This document shows positions 9,265-16,982 of a stretch of 64,000 nt of DNA, in pieces. Position 1 is the first letter of the stretch. Each line of letters starts with the position of its first letter. Under the pieces are notes generated by a model, which was not told the DNA's origin, did not search any database, and was given only the letters and a program-made list of their open reading frames with translations. The position numbers and the translations under genes were made by a program. Source of the DNA: Alistipes shahii WAL 8301 (GTDB lineage Bacteria > Bacteroidota > Bacteroidia > Bacteroidales > Rikenellaceae); the NCBI RefSeq assembly GCF_025145845.1, contig NZ_CP102253.1, forward strand, positions 1,488,001-1,552,000, given 5' to 3'.

Positions 9265-11573
9265 GTCCGCAGCGCATCCGAAACATCGTTCTGCCCCTCT
9301 GCGCCGTGCTGCTGGCGGCCTCCTGCTCCACCACCCGGCGGCTGGGGAGCGACGAGGTGCTGTATACGGGCGTGAAAAAGATCCTCATCGAGCCGGATTC
9401 GGGCGTCGTGCTCACTCCGGCGGCCGAGTCGGCGGTGAAGGAACCGCTGTCGGTCGCACCGAACAATCCGCTTTACAGCCCCTACCTCCGCACCCCGCTG
9501 CCCGTCGGGCTGTGGGCCTACAACTACCTCTATACGCCGAAGGAGAAAGGATTCAAATACTGGTTCTACAAGCGGCTGGCCAAACAGCCGGTGCTGATCT
9601 CCAAGGTACAGCCGCAGCTGCGCACGAAGGTCGCCGAGCAGGTCCTCGAAAATTACGGGTACTTCGGCTCCCGCGCCGCCGACTCCCTGCTCTACCGCAA
9701 GCGCGGCCGCAAGGCGAAAGTCCGGTACACGCTCGGCATCGCACCCGCATGGCACTATTCGTCCATCGCCTATCCGCAGGTCGGCGGGGGTCTGAAACAG
9801 CTGATCGACAGCCTGCAAGCCACCTCCCTGCTGCGCGTCGGGGCGCAGTACAACCTCGACTCGCTCACGCTCGAGCGCAAACGCATCTCCCAGCTGCTCC
9901 GCAACCGGGGCTACTACTATTTCCGTCCCGAATACATGGAGTACCTGGCCGACACGACCGCCGGCCGACGGCAGGTCGCCCTGCGCCTGAACCTCCGGCC
10001 GAACGTTCCGCAGGCGGCCCTCATGCCCTACCGCGTGGGCGACGTCACGGTCCGCCTGACCAACATCAAACCCGGCCCTGCGGATACGCTGCGCCTGCCG
10101 GACGCGACCGTCATCGCCCAGCGGCCGCTGAAAATCCGCCCCCGGGTCCTGTCCCGCGCCCTGACGCTCCGGCCCGGGCAGCTCTTCACCGTCGACGCCC
10201 AGAACCGGACGCAGACCGACCTCAACAAACTGGGGATCTTCCGCTCCGTCAACTTGAGCGTCACGCCGCTCGACTCGCTGCGCGGCTCCGACACGCTCGA
10301 CGTGGAGATCGACGCCCGGTTCGACTACCCGCTGGAGGCGGCCCTGGAGACCGACGTCACCTCGAAGTCGAACAGCTTCATCGGCCCGGGCGTCACCTTC
10401 CGGGTCAGCAACAACAACCTCTTCCACGGCGGCGAGGTCCTCTCCGTGAAGCTGAACGGCTCCTACGAATGGCAGACGGGCAACAAGAATTCCGGGGGAC
10501 GCTCCTCGCGGCTCAACTCCTACGAACTGGGGCTGAACGCCAACCTCGACATCCCGAGGCTGCTGCTGCCCCGGAGCATGACGCGCCGGCAGAAATACCC
10601 GGGGAGCACGTCGTTCCAGCTGGGCGTCGACCTGATGAACCGTCCCAGCTTCTTCCGGCTGATCGCCTTCAGCGGTTCGGCGGGCTACAACTTCCAGACC
10701 TCCCCGTACAGCCGCCATTCGCTGACGGTCTTCAAGCTCACCTACAACAAACTGCTCCACACGACCGACTCCTTCGACCGGACGATGGACGAAAATCCGG
10801 CCATCGCCATGAGTTTCCGCAACCAGTTCGTGCCCTCGATCAACTACACCTACACCTTCGAGCGAACCTACGGCGCCACGGGCAACCGGCGCTTCTACTG
10901 GCAGAACAGCGTCACGTCGGCCGGCAACCTGCTTTCGGGCATCCTGCGGGCCTTCGGCGAGCGGCAGCCCCAGACCCTCTTCGGCAACCGTTTTTCGCAG
11001 TTCGTCAAGGAGGTCAGCGAAGTGAAGTTCTACCACCGCATCGGCCGCCGCAACAACTGGCTGGCGACGCGTCTCCTCGTCGGCGCGGGCTACGCCTACG
11101 GCAATTCGGAGGTGATGCCTTACAGCGAACAGTTCTACATCGGCGGTGCCAACAGCATCCGCGCCTTCACCATCCGGTCGCTCGGCCCGGGCAGCTACCG
11201 CCCGCCCGCGGACGACCGCAACGGCTACCTCGACCAGACGGGCGACTTCAAACTGGAAGCCAACATCGAATACCGCTTCGGCATCATGGGGCGGCTCAAC
11301 GGAGCCGTCTTCCTCGACGCCGGAAACATCTGGCTGCTGAAGAAAGACCCCAAACGTCCCGGAGCCGAACTCAAATGGAAAGGCTTCCTGAACGACATCG
11401 CGCTGGGAACAGGCTTCGGACTGCGCTACGACATCAGTTACCTGGTCATCCGCGCCGACCTCGGCATCGGCCTGCACACCCCCTATCCGAACCCGGACAA
11501 GAAGGGCTACTACAACATTTCCAGTTTCAAGGACGGTCTCGGATTCCACCTGGCCATCGGGTATCCGTTCTAA
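9261..11573 (+). CDS. tamL: TamL: Omp85/BamA-TamA family outer-membrane lipoprotein
   Basis: This 770-residue protein starts with a lipoprotein signal (VLLAASCSTTRR; lipidated Cys near residue 19), then POTRA-like segments (to about residue 370) and a C-terminal Omp85 beta-barrel with the FYIGGANSIRAFTIRSLGPG element, which holds the (V/I)RG-like loop-6 motif in variant form (IRAF), and a terminal strand FHLAIGYPF ending in Phe. The lipid anchor marks the Bacteroidota TamL type rather than plain TamA. It forms an operon with tamB, matching the known TAM partnership. A GC-rich 620-bp spacer follows. Confidence 0.9.
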   Translation: MSPQRIRNIVLPLCAVLLAASCSTTRRLGSDEVLYTGVKKILIEPDSGVVLTPAAESAVKEPLSVAPNNPLYSPYLRTPLPVGLWAYNYLYTPKEKGFKYWFYKRLAKQPVLISKVQPQLRTKVAEQVLENYGYFGSRAADSLLYRKRGRKAKVRYTLGIAPAWHYSSIAYPQVGGGLKQLIDSLQATSLLRVGAQYNLDSLTLERKRISQLLRNRGYYYFRPEYMEYLADTTAGRRQVALRLNLRPNVPQAALMPYRVGDVTVRLTNIKPGPADTLRLPDATVIAQRPLKIRPRVLSRALTLRPGQLFTVDAQNRTQTDLNKLGIFRSVNLSVTPLDSLRGSDTLDVEIDARFDYPLEAALETDVTSKSNSFIGPGVTFRVSNNNLFHGGEVLSVKLNGSYEWQTGNKNSGGRSSRLNSYELGLNANLDIPRLLLPRSMTRRQKYPGSTSFQLGVDLMNRPSFFRLIAFSGSAGYNFQTSPYSRHSLTVFKLTYNKLLHTTDSFDRTMDENPAIAMSFRNQFVPSINYTYTFERTYGATGNRRFYWQNSVTSAGNLLSGILRAFGERQPQTLFGNRFSQFVKEVSEVKFYHRIGRRNNWLATRLLVGAGYAYGNSEVMPYSEQFYIGGANSIRAFTIRSLGPGSYRPPADDRNGYLDQTGDFKLEANIEYRFGIMGRLNGAVFLDAGNIWLLKKDPKRPGAELKWKGFLNDIALGTGFGLRYDISYLVIRADLGIGLHTPYPNPDKKGYYNISSFKDGLGFHLAIGYPF

Positions 11574-12197
11574 ACGTCCGCTCCGGCAAGGCAGGACGCC
11601 CGCCGCCATACCCGCGCCAAAGGCCTCCGGACGCGCCGCCCTTCGGCGTCCGCATCCGTCCCTTCGATCCTTTCCGGTCCGCAGAAATCGCGGCCGTCAC
11701 TTCCCGTTCGCAGAAATCCCTTTCGCCATTCCCGGCGGCATGCCGCATCGCTGCCGCACCTGCGCCATGCCCCTTCGTCCCCGGACAGCGGCTGTTCCGG
11801 ACGAACCGGTCCCGTCCGGACATCTGCGCATACCATTCCGACCATCCGGTCCGGAACGCGGCGGAGCGCCCGGGTTATCCGGCCATTCCGCAAGCATCAA
11901 ATGCACGGAGAAGAGACAGCTTGCAGCTGCCATATAATACCGAATTTACGAGAATACAATTTTCAATACGAAAACAAACCCAAGGGTTAAGGTTGTAGTT
12001 GCCCGCACAAATTCCGATCTGCATTTTTGTTCAGATTACCCCTTTGAAAGAACAAAAACAGCCAATATGACTACGACTCCTCCCGAAACTCCGAATGCCT
12101 CTGTAAACACACGTTCATCATCCCATCCGTCATCGCTGTTTCAGTAAGTCCGGGTAGATTCTGTTGGCTTCCCATCAACCATCAAAATCCGCTTAAT
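11574..12197. other. 624-bp intergenic region, no supported gene
   Basis: The first 330 bp are GC-rich with frames open on both strands but no recognisable protein. The last 270 bp turn AT-rich, with TTTG boxes and a 26-codon frame (12067-12147, Thr/Ser/Pro-rich, from ATG to TAA) that could be a small peptide but has no support beyond being open. No clear terminator is visible directly after tamL. Confidence 0.5.
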
Positions 12198-12572
12198 ATG
12201 TACGTTTCCGAACACCTGAAATGGCGCATTCTGATTGCGCAAGCCCTCAAATCGTTCCACTTCGAGCGCGAAAATGCCAACCGTAACCTCAAACTGGTCT
12301 TCGAGACCTTCGGCAAGTATCTGTTAGGCACGACCTACGACACGTTCCTGAACTACCTCAACAAGGAGAAGTACGACATCTCGAAACTCAAACTGCCGCC
12401 GTACATCCTGATCGCGCTGAAACTGCTCGACGCCATCCGGCTCGCGTGCGACCGCCTGCATGCCCGCAGGCCGAACGCCTCGTGGACGCTGACCGCAATC
12501 GTCGAGGAAGTGCTCGCCGTCGTGCGCGAGAAAGAGACGGAGCACCCCGGCCGGAAAACCCGCGTCGACTGA
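12198..12572 (+). CDS. Hypothetical protein, 124 residues
   Basis: I do not recognise a family. The protein is soluble, mostly helical and mildly basic, without a signal peptide or membrane segment. It opens with MYVSEHLKWRILIAQALKSF and has a central KLKLPPYILIALKLLDAIRLACDRL helix. Codon use and GC match the core genome, and a strong terminator follows immediately, so it is very likely real. The preceding 270 bp are AT-rich and probably hold its promoter and 5' leader. Nothing nearby points to its function. Confidence 0.65.
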   Translation: MYVSEHLKWRILIAQALKSFHFERENANRNLKLVFETFGKYLLGTTYDTFLNYLNKEKYDISKLKLPPYILIALKLLDAIRLACDRLHARRPNASWTLTAIVEEVLAVVREKETEHPGRKTRVD

Positions 12573-12589
12573 CCCTGAACCGCAAAAGA

Positions 12590-12624
12590 AACCGGGCTGC
12601 AAGATCGCTTGCAACCCGGTTTTC
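12590..12624 (+). terminator. Intrinsic terminator after the 124-residue gene
   Basis: AACCGGG plus GCAAG pair with CTTGC plus CCCGGTT around an ATCG loop, followed by TTTTC. It also separates the plus-strand gene from the minus-strand tRNA. Confidence 0.85.
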
Positions 12625-12632
12625 GCATGCTG

Positions 12633-12720
12633 CGGAAAGAAGGGGATTCGAACCCCTGAAACCCTTTAGGGGTTTACTCGCTTTCCAGGCGGGCCAGTTC
12701 AACCACTCCTGCATCTTTCC
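12633..12720 (-). tRNA. serT-GGA: tRNA-Ser (anticodon GGA)
   Basis: On the minus strand an 88-nt class II tRNA folds with acceptor GGAAAGA/TCTTTCC, discriminator G, anticodon loop CTGGAAA (GGA, reading UCC/UCU), a long variable arm (AAACCC/GGGTTT) and the T-arm AGGGGTTCGAATCCCCT. The long variable arm fits serine. The anticodon stem as read has one C-A mismatch at its second pair. CCA is not encoded. Confidence 0.93.
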
Positions 12721-12807
12721 GAAAGGTGCCCCAAAAGTACACAATATTTCCCGATTCTGCAAATAGCGGCGCTCTTTTTCCGTTCATCCGCCCTGCGGAC
12801 GGGCCTT

Positions 12808-13422
12808 TCAGCGGATAAAACTCGTCACGACCCGCTCTTCCGGTTCGGGACGGCCTTCCGAAGCCAGCAGTCCGGCCCGGAGCATCCGCGCCATGTTGCG
12901 GGCCAGCACGCGCATCGTCTGCAACCCTTCGGCGTCCTGCGCCGCCTCGCCCGGCAGCCTCCCGTGGACGCTGTTCCAGTATTGCGACGACACGACGGGC
13001 ATGTTTGAAATCGTGAAATACTTGTTCAGCCGGTCGAACGTCGCGCTCGCCCCGCCCCGGCGGCATACGGCCACCGCCGCGGCAGGCTTGTAGGCCAGGC
13101 GGTCGGAACAGGAGTAGAACAGCCGGTCCAGCAGGGCGCACAGCGACCCGTTCGGCCCGGCATAGTAGACCAGCGAACCGACCACCAGGGCGTCGGCCCC
13201 GACGAGTTTCTCGCGAACCTCGTTGTAAAGCGCGTCGTTGAAGACGCAGCGCCCCAGTTCGGCGCACTTTCCGCAGGCGATGCATCCCTGCACGGCCTTG
13301 GTTCCGATCGAGACGATCTCCGCCCCGACGCCCTCGGCTTCGAGCGCGCGGGCCGCTTCGGAAAGCGCGATGAAGGTGTTCCCCTCGCGGCGGGGACTTC
13401 CGTTGATAAGCAGTACTTTCAT
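12808..13422 (-). CDS. Flavodoxin-fold NAD(P)H-dependent (FMN) reductase
   Basis: This 204-residue flavodoxin-like oxidoreductase begins with beta1 KVLLINGSPRREGNT, where the SPRREGNT loop binds the FMN phosphate. It continues with a C-x2-C pair (CIACGKC, near 47-53) plus CVF, and the VVGSLVYYAGPNGSL second flavin loop, typical of iron-sulfur-flavoprotein-like or multimeric FMN reductases. It probably transfers electrons from NAD(P)H to a small substrate or metal. The ATG at 13422 places the first strand right at the N-terminus; an earlier start at 13449 adds nine unlike residues. The gene ends about 90 bp from the tRNA; an insertion sequence lies just upstream of its start. Confidence 0.85.
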   Translation of the reverse strand: MKVLLINGSPRREGNTFIALSEAARALEAEGVGAEIVSIGTKAVQGCIACGKCAELGRCVFNDALYNEVREKLVGADALVVGSLVYYAGPNGSLCALLDRLFYSCSDRLAYKPAAAVAVCRRGGASATFDRLNKYFTISNMPVVSSQYWNSVHGRLPGEAAQDAEGLQTMRVLARNMARMLRAGLLASEGRPEPEERVVTSFIR

Positions 13423-13512
13423 AATTGCGGGTATTTCATGCAAAAACAATCATTTTTGACTTATTAGTCAAAACGGGTGCTGAAACGCCTCAAAAACAGG
13501 AAAACGCCACGC

Positions 13513-14704
13513 TATAGGTCAAAACGGGTGCCGATAGCGTGGCATTCTATTTGATTTTCAGTATATTTTGGCATTTGAAAATATAGAAATTGCATTATGA
13601 ACAAAAAAATGCCCGACATGCAATTCCCCCATTGTAAAGAAGGACGGAAAACGCAAAAGCGTCCAACGATACAAGTGCATGGTTTGTGGACGCCGCTTCA
13701 GCGGCGGGCGTGATTTTACAAAAGAAGACATCTGGGAGATGTACCTGCACGGCAAGCAGACAATAGCCCAGATCAGTGAAACTACAGGTCTCAGTGCTTC
13801 GACCGTGACACGTCGGCTTGCCTCCATTTCGTTCAGCTGGGAACAGCCTAGGATCAAAGGAAGCGGTGTGATACATCTCGACGCCACGTATTTTGGGCGC
13901 AATACAGGAGTGCTGCTGGCTCTGGAAAGCGGAAGCGGCAGACTTCTTTACATGAAGCATATCGCCCACGAGCACATCAGTGATTACGAGGACGCTGTGA
14001 AACATATAGTAGGATGCGGGTATGCCATTCAGGGGATTGTCATTGATGGTTTTCAAAAGCTGTTTACCGTCCTTTCGGAATACAGAATACAGATGTGCCA
14101 GTTCCACATGGTGGCGATAATAAGAAGAAAACTGACCAAGAATCCGCAACTTGAGGCAGGAAAGGAGTTATTGGATCTTGCATACCGTCTAAAAGACATG
14201 AATGAAAGTGCATTCGTCAGTGCATTTGAGAAATGGAAGAGGAAATGGCATGACTTCCTGAAAGAAAAGACGGTCAACGAGATTACCGGACGCACGATAT
14301 ATACCCATCAACGGCTCAGATCTGCCATGGTCAGCATATCGACCTACCTTCCTTTTTTGTTTACATACGAGAAAGTCAGAGGTATGCCCAACACAAACAA
14401 TATGATCGAAGGCACATTCACCGACATGAAGAAAGCCTTGCGGAATCATCCGGGAATGATTGAGGAAAACCGCAAGCGGATGATGAACGGGTTTTTCTTG
14501 GCATATGCCAAATTGCATAATGAAAAAGGAGACAACCGCTAAGGCCATCTCCTGAATCGCATTATGCATATTGGACGGCTTTATTCCTGGCGGAGGTGCT
14601 CCCCAGCAGAGCTCCGTTACGCTTTAAGCCGCAATGCAAAATAACAAAATACAGATGAATCCACCAAAAACGGGTGCCATTTTCAGCACCCGTTTTGACC
14701 TATA
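13513..14704 (+). mobile_element. Insertion sequence, IS256-like variant with Zn-ribbon transposase
   Basis: The ends are a perfect 19-bp inverted repeat, TATAGGTCAAAACGGGTGC at 13513-13531 and its reverse complement at 14686-14704, around one transposase gene. Each end also forms a hairpin (13506-13543; 14667-14696). Further copies of the CGGGTGC end motif sit just outside (13467-13481 left, and a variant at 14790-14809 right), so the true boundary may be wider or an older related end is present. No clean target-site duplication is seen; the shared TATA next to both ends is palindromic and may belong to the repeat. The DNA is AT-richer than its surroundings. Confidence 0.75.
13597..14542 (+). 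CDS. Transposase, IS256-like variant Zn-binding type, N-terminal frame shift at A7
   Basis: The main frame (ATG at 13679, 287 residues) has a DDE-type core: HLDATYFG (first Asp), GIVIDG (second Asp), QMCQFHMVAIIRRKLTKNP, and PNTNNMIEGTF with the last acidic residue, all typical of this transposase group. Reading the same frame upstream without an ATG gives CPTCN...RYKCMVCGRRF, a four-cysteine zinc ribbon. The ATG that should start it (13597, MNKK) is one base out of frame, separated by a run of seven A (13603-13609). Either the copy is damaged, slippage on A7 restores the frame, or initiation is non-standard. Shorter use of the 13679 ATG would lose half the zinc ribbon. Confidence 0.75.
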
Positions 14705-14933
14705 GAGCGAAAGCGCTCGCATCAAATATGTGTTCAAAAGTTTTGAATGGTCATATCATACTGACAGACACCAGTATTACAACGATTTTAGCACCCGAAA
14801 TGACCTATACGCCTCATTTTTTCCACTCCCCGTACACATTCCGCGCCGAATCTAAAACCGCACGGCAATTCCGTGCGGCAACAAAAAAGGGGGATTCCGA
14901 AGAATCTCCCTCACTCTCAAACCTAACCGGCGA
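14543..14933. other. IS right end and flanking non-coding remnant
   Basis: This stretch holds the right end of the insertion sequence to 14704, then about 150 bp of AT-rich DNA with a further variant end motif (14790-14809), then the terminator of the minus-strand Cys-rich lipoprotein gene. No gene is supported. Confidence 0.6.
14855..14878 (-). terminator. Intrinsic terminator of the Cys-rich lipoprotein gene
   Basis: Read on the minus strand, CCGCACGG and CCGTGCGG form an 8-bp stem (14858-14878) with a 5-nt loop, followed by TTTT. Confidence 0.8.
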
Positions 14934-15173
14934 CTACTTGTTTGCCTCGGCCTTCTCGCAGCACGATTTCTCGCAGCAGGCCTTGGTCGAATCGGCCTTC
15001 TCGGCGCAGCATGCAGCCGTCGAATCGCACTTCTCGGCGCAGTTTGCGCAAGCCGAAGCTTCGGTAGCGGCAGCGGCGGCAGCGCCCTCGGCAGCCTTCT
15101 TGTTCGAATTTCCACAGCAGCCTACCATTGCGACGGCAGCCAGGACGATGACAAAAGAGACAATCTTTTTCAT
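14934..15173 (-). CDS. Small cysteine-rich lipoprotein
   Basis: This 79-residue predicted lipoprotein has a Lys-start signal peptide (MKKIVSFVIVLAAVAMVGCC) with a lipobox ending in Cys, an Ala-rich linker, and a tail of short repeats: ACANCAEKCDSTAACC, AEKADSTKACC, EKSCCEK. Nine cysteines lie in about 40 mature residues, plus two at the lipobox. The pattern suggests metal binding or a disulfide-rich exported domain; no family is recognised. The ATG at 15173 is preferred because it begins the signal peptide; an ATG four codons earlier also exists. It has its own terminator and stands alone next to an insertion sequence. Confidence 0.72.
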   Translation of the reverse strand: MKKIVSFVIVLAAVAMVGCCGNSNKKAAEGAAAAAATEASACANCAEKCDSTAACCAEKADSTKACCEKSCCEKAEANK

Positions 15174-15274
15174 GGCGTTAAACATTTAATTGTTAATTGT
15201 TCCGTAACGCCGCAAAGTTAAATATTCGCCCGGGAAAAGCAAAGAAAAAAGAATTATTTTTCGAAACCGGACTT

Positions 15275-15754
15275 TTATTGGTCCAAAAGGTTGGAAATCG
15301 GGGATTTCTCCCTCTTCAGCTGCTTGAGAAAAGCCTTCGGGAAGGTCGCCGACACACGCCCCTTGAGCATGATGGCCTCCTCCTTGGTCAGGCAGTTGCC
15401 CGCCGAAACGATGAAATAGGGAATCTCGTAATCCACGTAAACCTTCACGTCGGGATAAGTCTCCTCGAACAGCGCCTTGGCGGCAAAAGCCCCGTCGCGC
15501 GCCGCAGGCCCGTTGTCCGAAAAGACGCAGACCCGGTGAAAACCCTCGAAATAGAGCCGCTGCCCGGCGCGCGCGGCGTCGGCCACGGCGCGTGCGGCGT
15601 CGTCATGCTCGGTGACGGTGACCTGCGCCCGGTTGAAAAGCGTCGCCCCGGGCGTGGGTTCCGCCAGACGCTGCTTAAAGGCGTCGAGCGACTGCGCGTG
15701 CGCGGAAACGGCCGCGCACAGGAGAATCGGCATGAGGAAAAGCAATCTGCGCAT
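15275..15754 (-). CDS. Exported SPOR-like domain protein
   Basis: This 159-residue protein has a cleavable signal peptide (MRRLLFLMPILLCAAVSAHAQ). The mature part reads like the SPOR-type fold common in Bacteroidota: FHRVCVFSDNGPAARDGAFAAKALFEETYPDVKVYVDYEIPYFIVSAGN, a strand, a helix bearing arginines, a strand, then PYFIVSAG, and an ending FPKAFLKQLKR. SPOR domains bind denuded peptidoglycan; here that is an inference from pattern only. Its start overlaps the upstream gene's stop (TAATG), so it is the last gene of an operon with the LEA-like lipoprotein, ubiE and the permease. Confidence 0.65.
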   Translation of the reverse strand: MRRLLFLMPILLCAAVSAHAQSLDAFKQRLAEPTPGATLFNRAQVTVTEHDDAARAVADAARAGQRLYFEGFHRVCVFSDNGPAARDGAFAAKALFEETYPDVKVYVDYEIPYFIVSAGNCLTKEEAIMLKGRVSATFPKAFLKQLKREKSPISNLLDQ

Positions 15755-16269
15755 TATTTCAACTGTTTTTTAACGTCCTCGATCGTAAGGCCAAAGGTAT
15801 TCAAAAAATCCGACAACGGCATCCGTTCGCGCGAAATTTTCACGGGAGCCGGGCCTCCGCGCCCTTCCACGGCATACGACACCTCGACCTGCGACAGATC
15901 GCCCGACTTCACCTTCCGGGCCAGCACGTAGAGCGCCAGCGGGTCGGAGATTTTCAGTTGCCACAAGGTCCGGAAGCTGTCCGTCGTACGGCGGGGCACT
16001 TCGACCGCCTCGCGCAGGACGACCGTCCCCACACGGCCGCCGGCATAGTAAACGCCCATTTCCGCGGCATCGAGCACCAGCTTGTAACCCGTATCGTTCA
16101 TCACCCGCACGACCACCTCGGCGCCCGTCAGTCCCTGACGCTCGACCCTTTCAATGCCCTCGAAGCGGATGTTGCGCCGGGCCTTCTCCACGGCGCGGCG
16201 GCACGAAGAGAGCGACACCGCGACCGCCAGCAGCAATACGTACACCGAATAACGTTGTATCATCTTCAT
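15754..16269 (-). CDS. Lipoprotein with LEA2-like beta domain
   Basis: This 171-residue lipoprotein (LLLAVAVSLSSCRRA lipobox, Cys near 23) is followed by a beta-sandwich-like stretch: NIRFEGIERVERQGLTGAEVVVRVMNDTGYKLVLDAAEMGVYYAGGRVGTVVL. That resembles LEA type-2/WHy domains (a strand with Asn at the end of the first hydrophobic stretch). Function is unknown; periplasmic or outer-membrane location is inferred from the signal. The start at 16269 overlaps the ubiE stop by 4 bp (ATGA) and has AGGAG just upstream; a second ATG two codons later is also possible. Confidence 0.7.
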   Translation of the reverse strand: MKMIQRYSVYVLLLAVAVSLSSCRRAVEKARRNIRFEGIERVERQGLTGAEVVVRVMNDTGYKLVLDAAEMGVYYAGGRVGTVVLREAVEVPRRTTDSFRTLWQLKISDPLALYVLARKVKSGDLSQVEVSYAVEGRGGPAPVKISRERMPLSDFLNTFGLTIEDVKKQLK

Positions 16270-16982
16270 CTTTCTCCTATATATATTTGTGCGATACCGA
16301 AACTCTGGCTCCGCGCCCGGCAGTTGCGAAATCCCGCCCGGGCCATCATCGCCATGAACTCCTCCGGCGCGGGAAACTCCCCGACCGAGGCCGGAAGATA
16401 CTCGTAGGCCCGTTTGTCGCGCGACACCAGCCCGCCGATGCGGGGCAGGATTTTGTAGGAATAAAATTCGTACAACGCCCGGAACACCCGGTTGCGGGGA
16501 CGCGAAAACTCCAGGATAACGACTTTGCCCCCGGGTTTTATTGTGCGGGCCAGTTCGCGCAGCCCGGCCCCGAGGTCTCCGAAGTTGCGCACCCCGAACG
16601 CCACGGTCGCCACATCGACCGACGCATCGGCCACAGCGAGACGCTCGGCATCGCCCCGGTCGAGGACGATGCGCCCGTCCAACCCCCGGGCCTCGATCTT
16701 GCGGCGTGCCACGGCGAGCATCTGCTCCGAAAGGTCCACCCCGAGCACCTGCACGTCGCGGATGCGGCGGGCCATGGCAATCGCCAGGTCGCCCGTTCCG
16801 GTCGCCACGTCCAGGATGCGGCCGGGCTTTGCGCGGCGCACCTCGCCGACCACGCGGCGGCGCCACACGCGGTCGATGCTCATCGAAAGCGTATGGTTCA
16901 GCAGGTCGTACTTCGGCGCGATGTTGTCGAACATCTCGCGCACCTCCTCCTTTTTGGTCTGATCTGTATTGTATGGTTTCAT
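16266..16982 (-). CDS. ubiE: Demethylmenaquinone methyltransferase (UbiE/MenG)
   Basis: This 238-residue SAM-dependent methyltransferase catalyses the last step of menaquinone synthesis, methylating demethylmenaquinone. Family signatures are YDLLNHTLSMSIDRVWRR near the N-terminus, the SAM-binding LDVATGTGDLAIAMA, and the later RTIKPGGKVVILEFSRP. Length is normal. It overlaps both neighbours by a few bases, the permease upstream and the lipoprotein downstream, so the operon is tight. The menA gene for the preceding prenylation lies at 58.6 kb. In menaquinone-only Bacteroidota this is menG in function. Confidence 0.94.
   Translation of the reverse strand: MKPYNTDQTKKEEVREMFDNIAPKYDLLNHTLSMSIDRVWRRRVVGEVRRAKPGRILDVATGTGDLAIAMARRIRDVQVLGVDLSEQMLAVARRKIEARGLDGRIVLDRGDAERLAVADASVDVATVAFGVRNFGDLGAGLRELARTIKPGGKVVILEFSRPRNRVFRALYEFYSYKILPRIGGLVSRDKRAYEYLPASVGEFPAPEEFMAMMARAGFRNCRARSQSFGIAQIYIGER

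Noticed and set aside
9138..11609. 823-residue minus-strand frame antisense to tamL
   Set aside because: Same effect; the plus-strand protein shows a real lipoprotein signal and Omp85 barrel.
12067..12147. 26-codon frame upstream of the 124-residue gene
   Set aside because: Thr/Ser/Pro-rich, without conservation evidence; mentioned only in the spacer entry.
13506..13543. Stem-loop at the insertion sequence left end as a terminator
   Set aside because: No T-run follows the stem; it encloses the end motif and is better seen as part of the element end.
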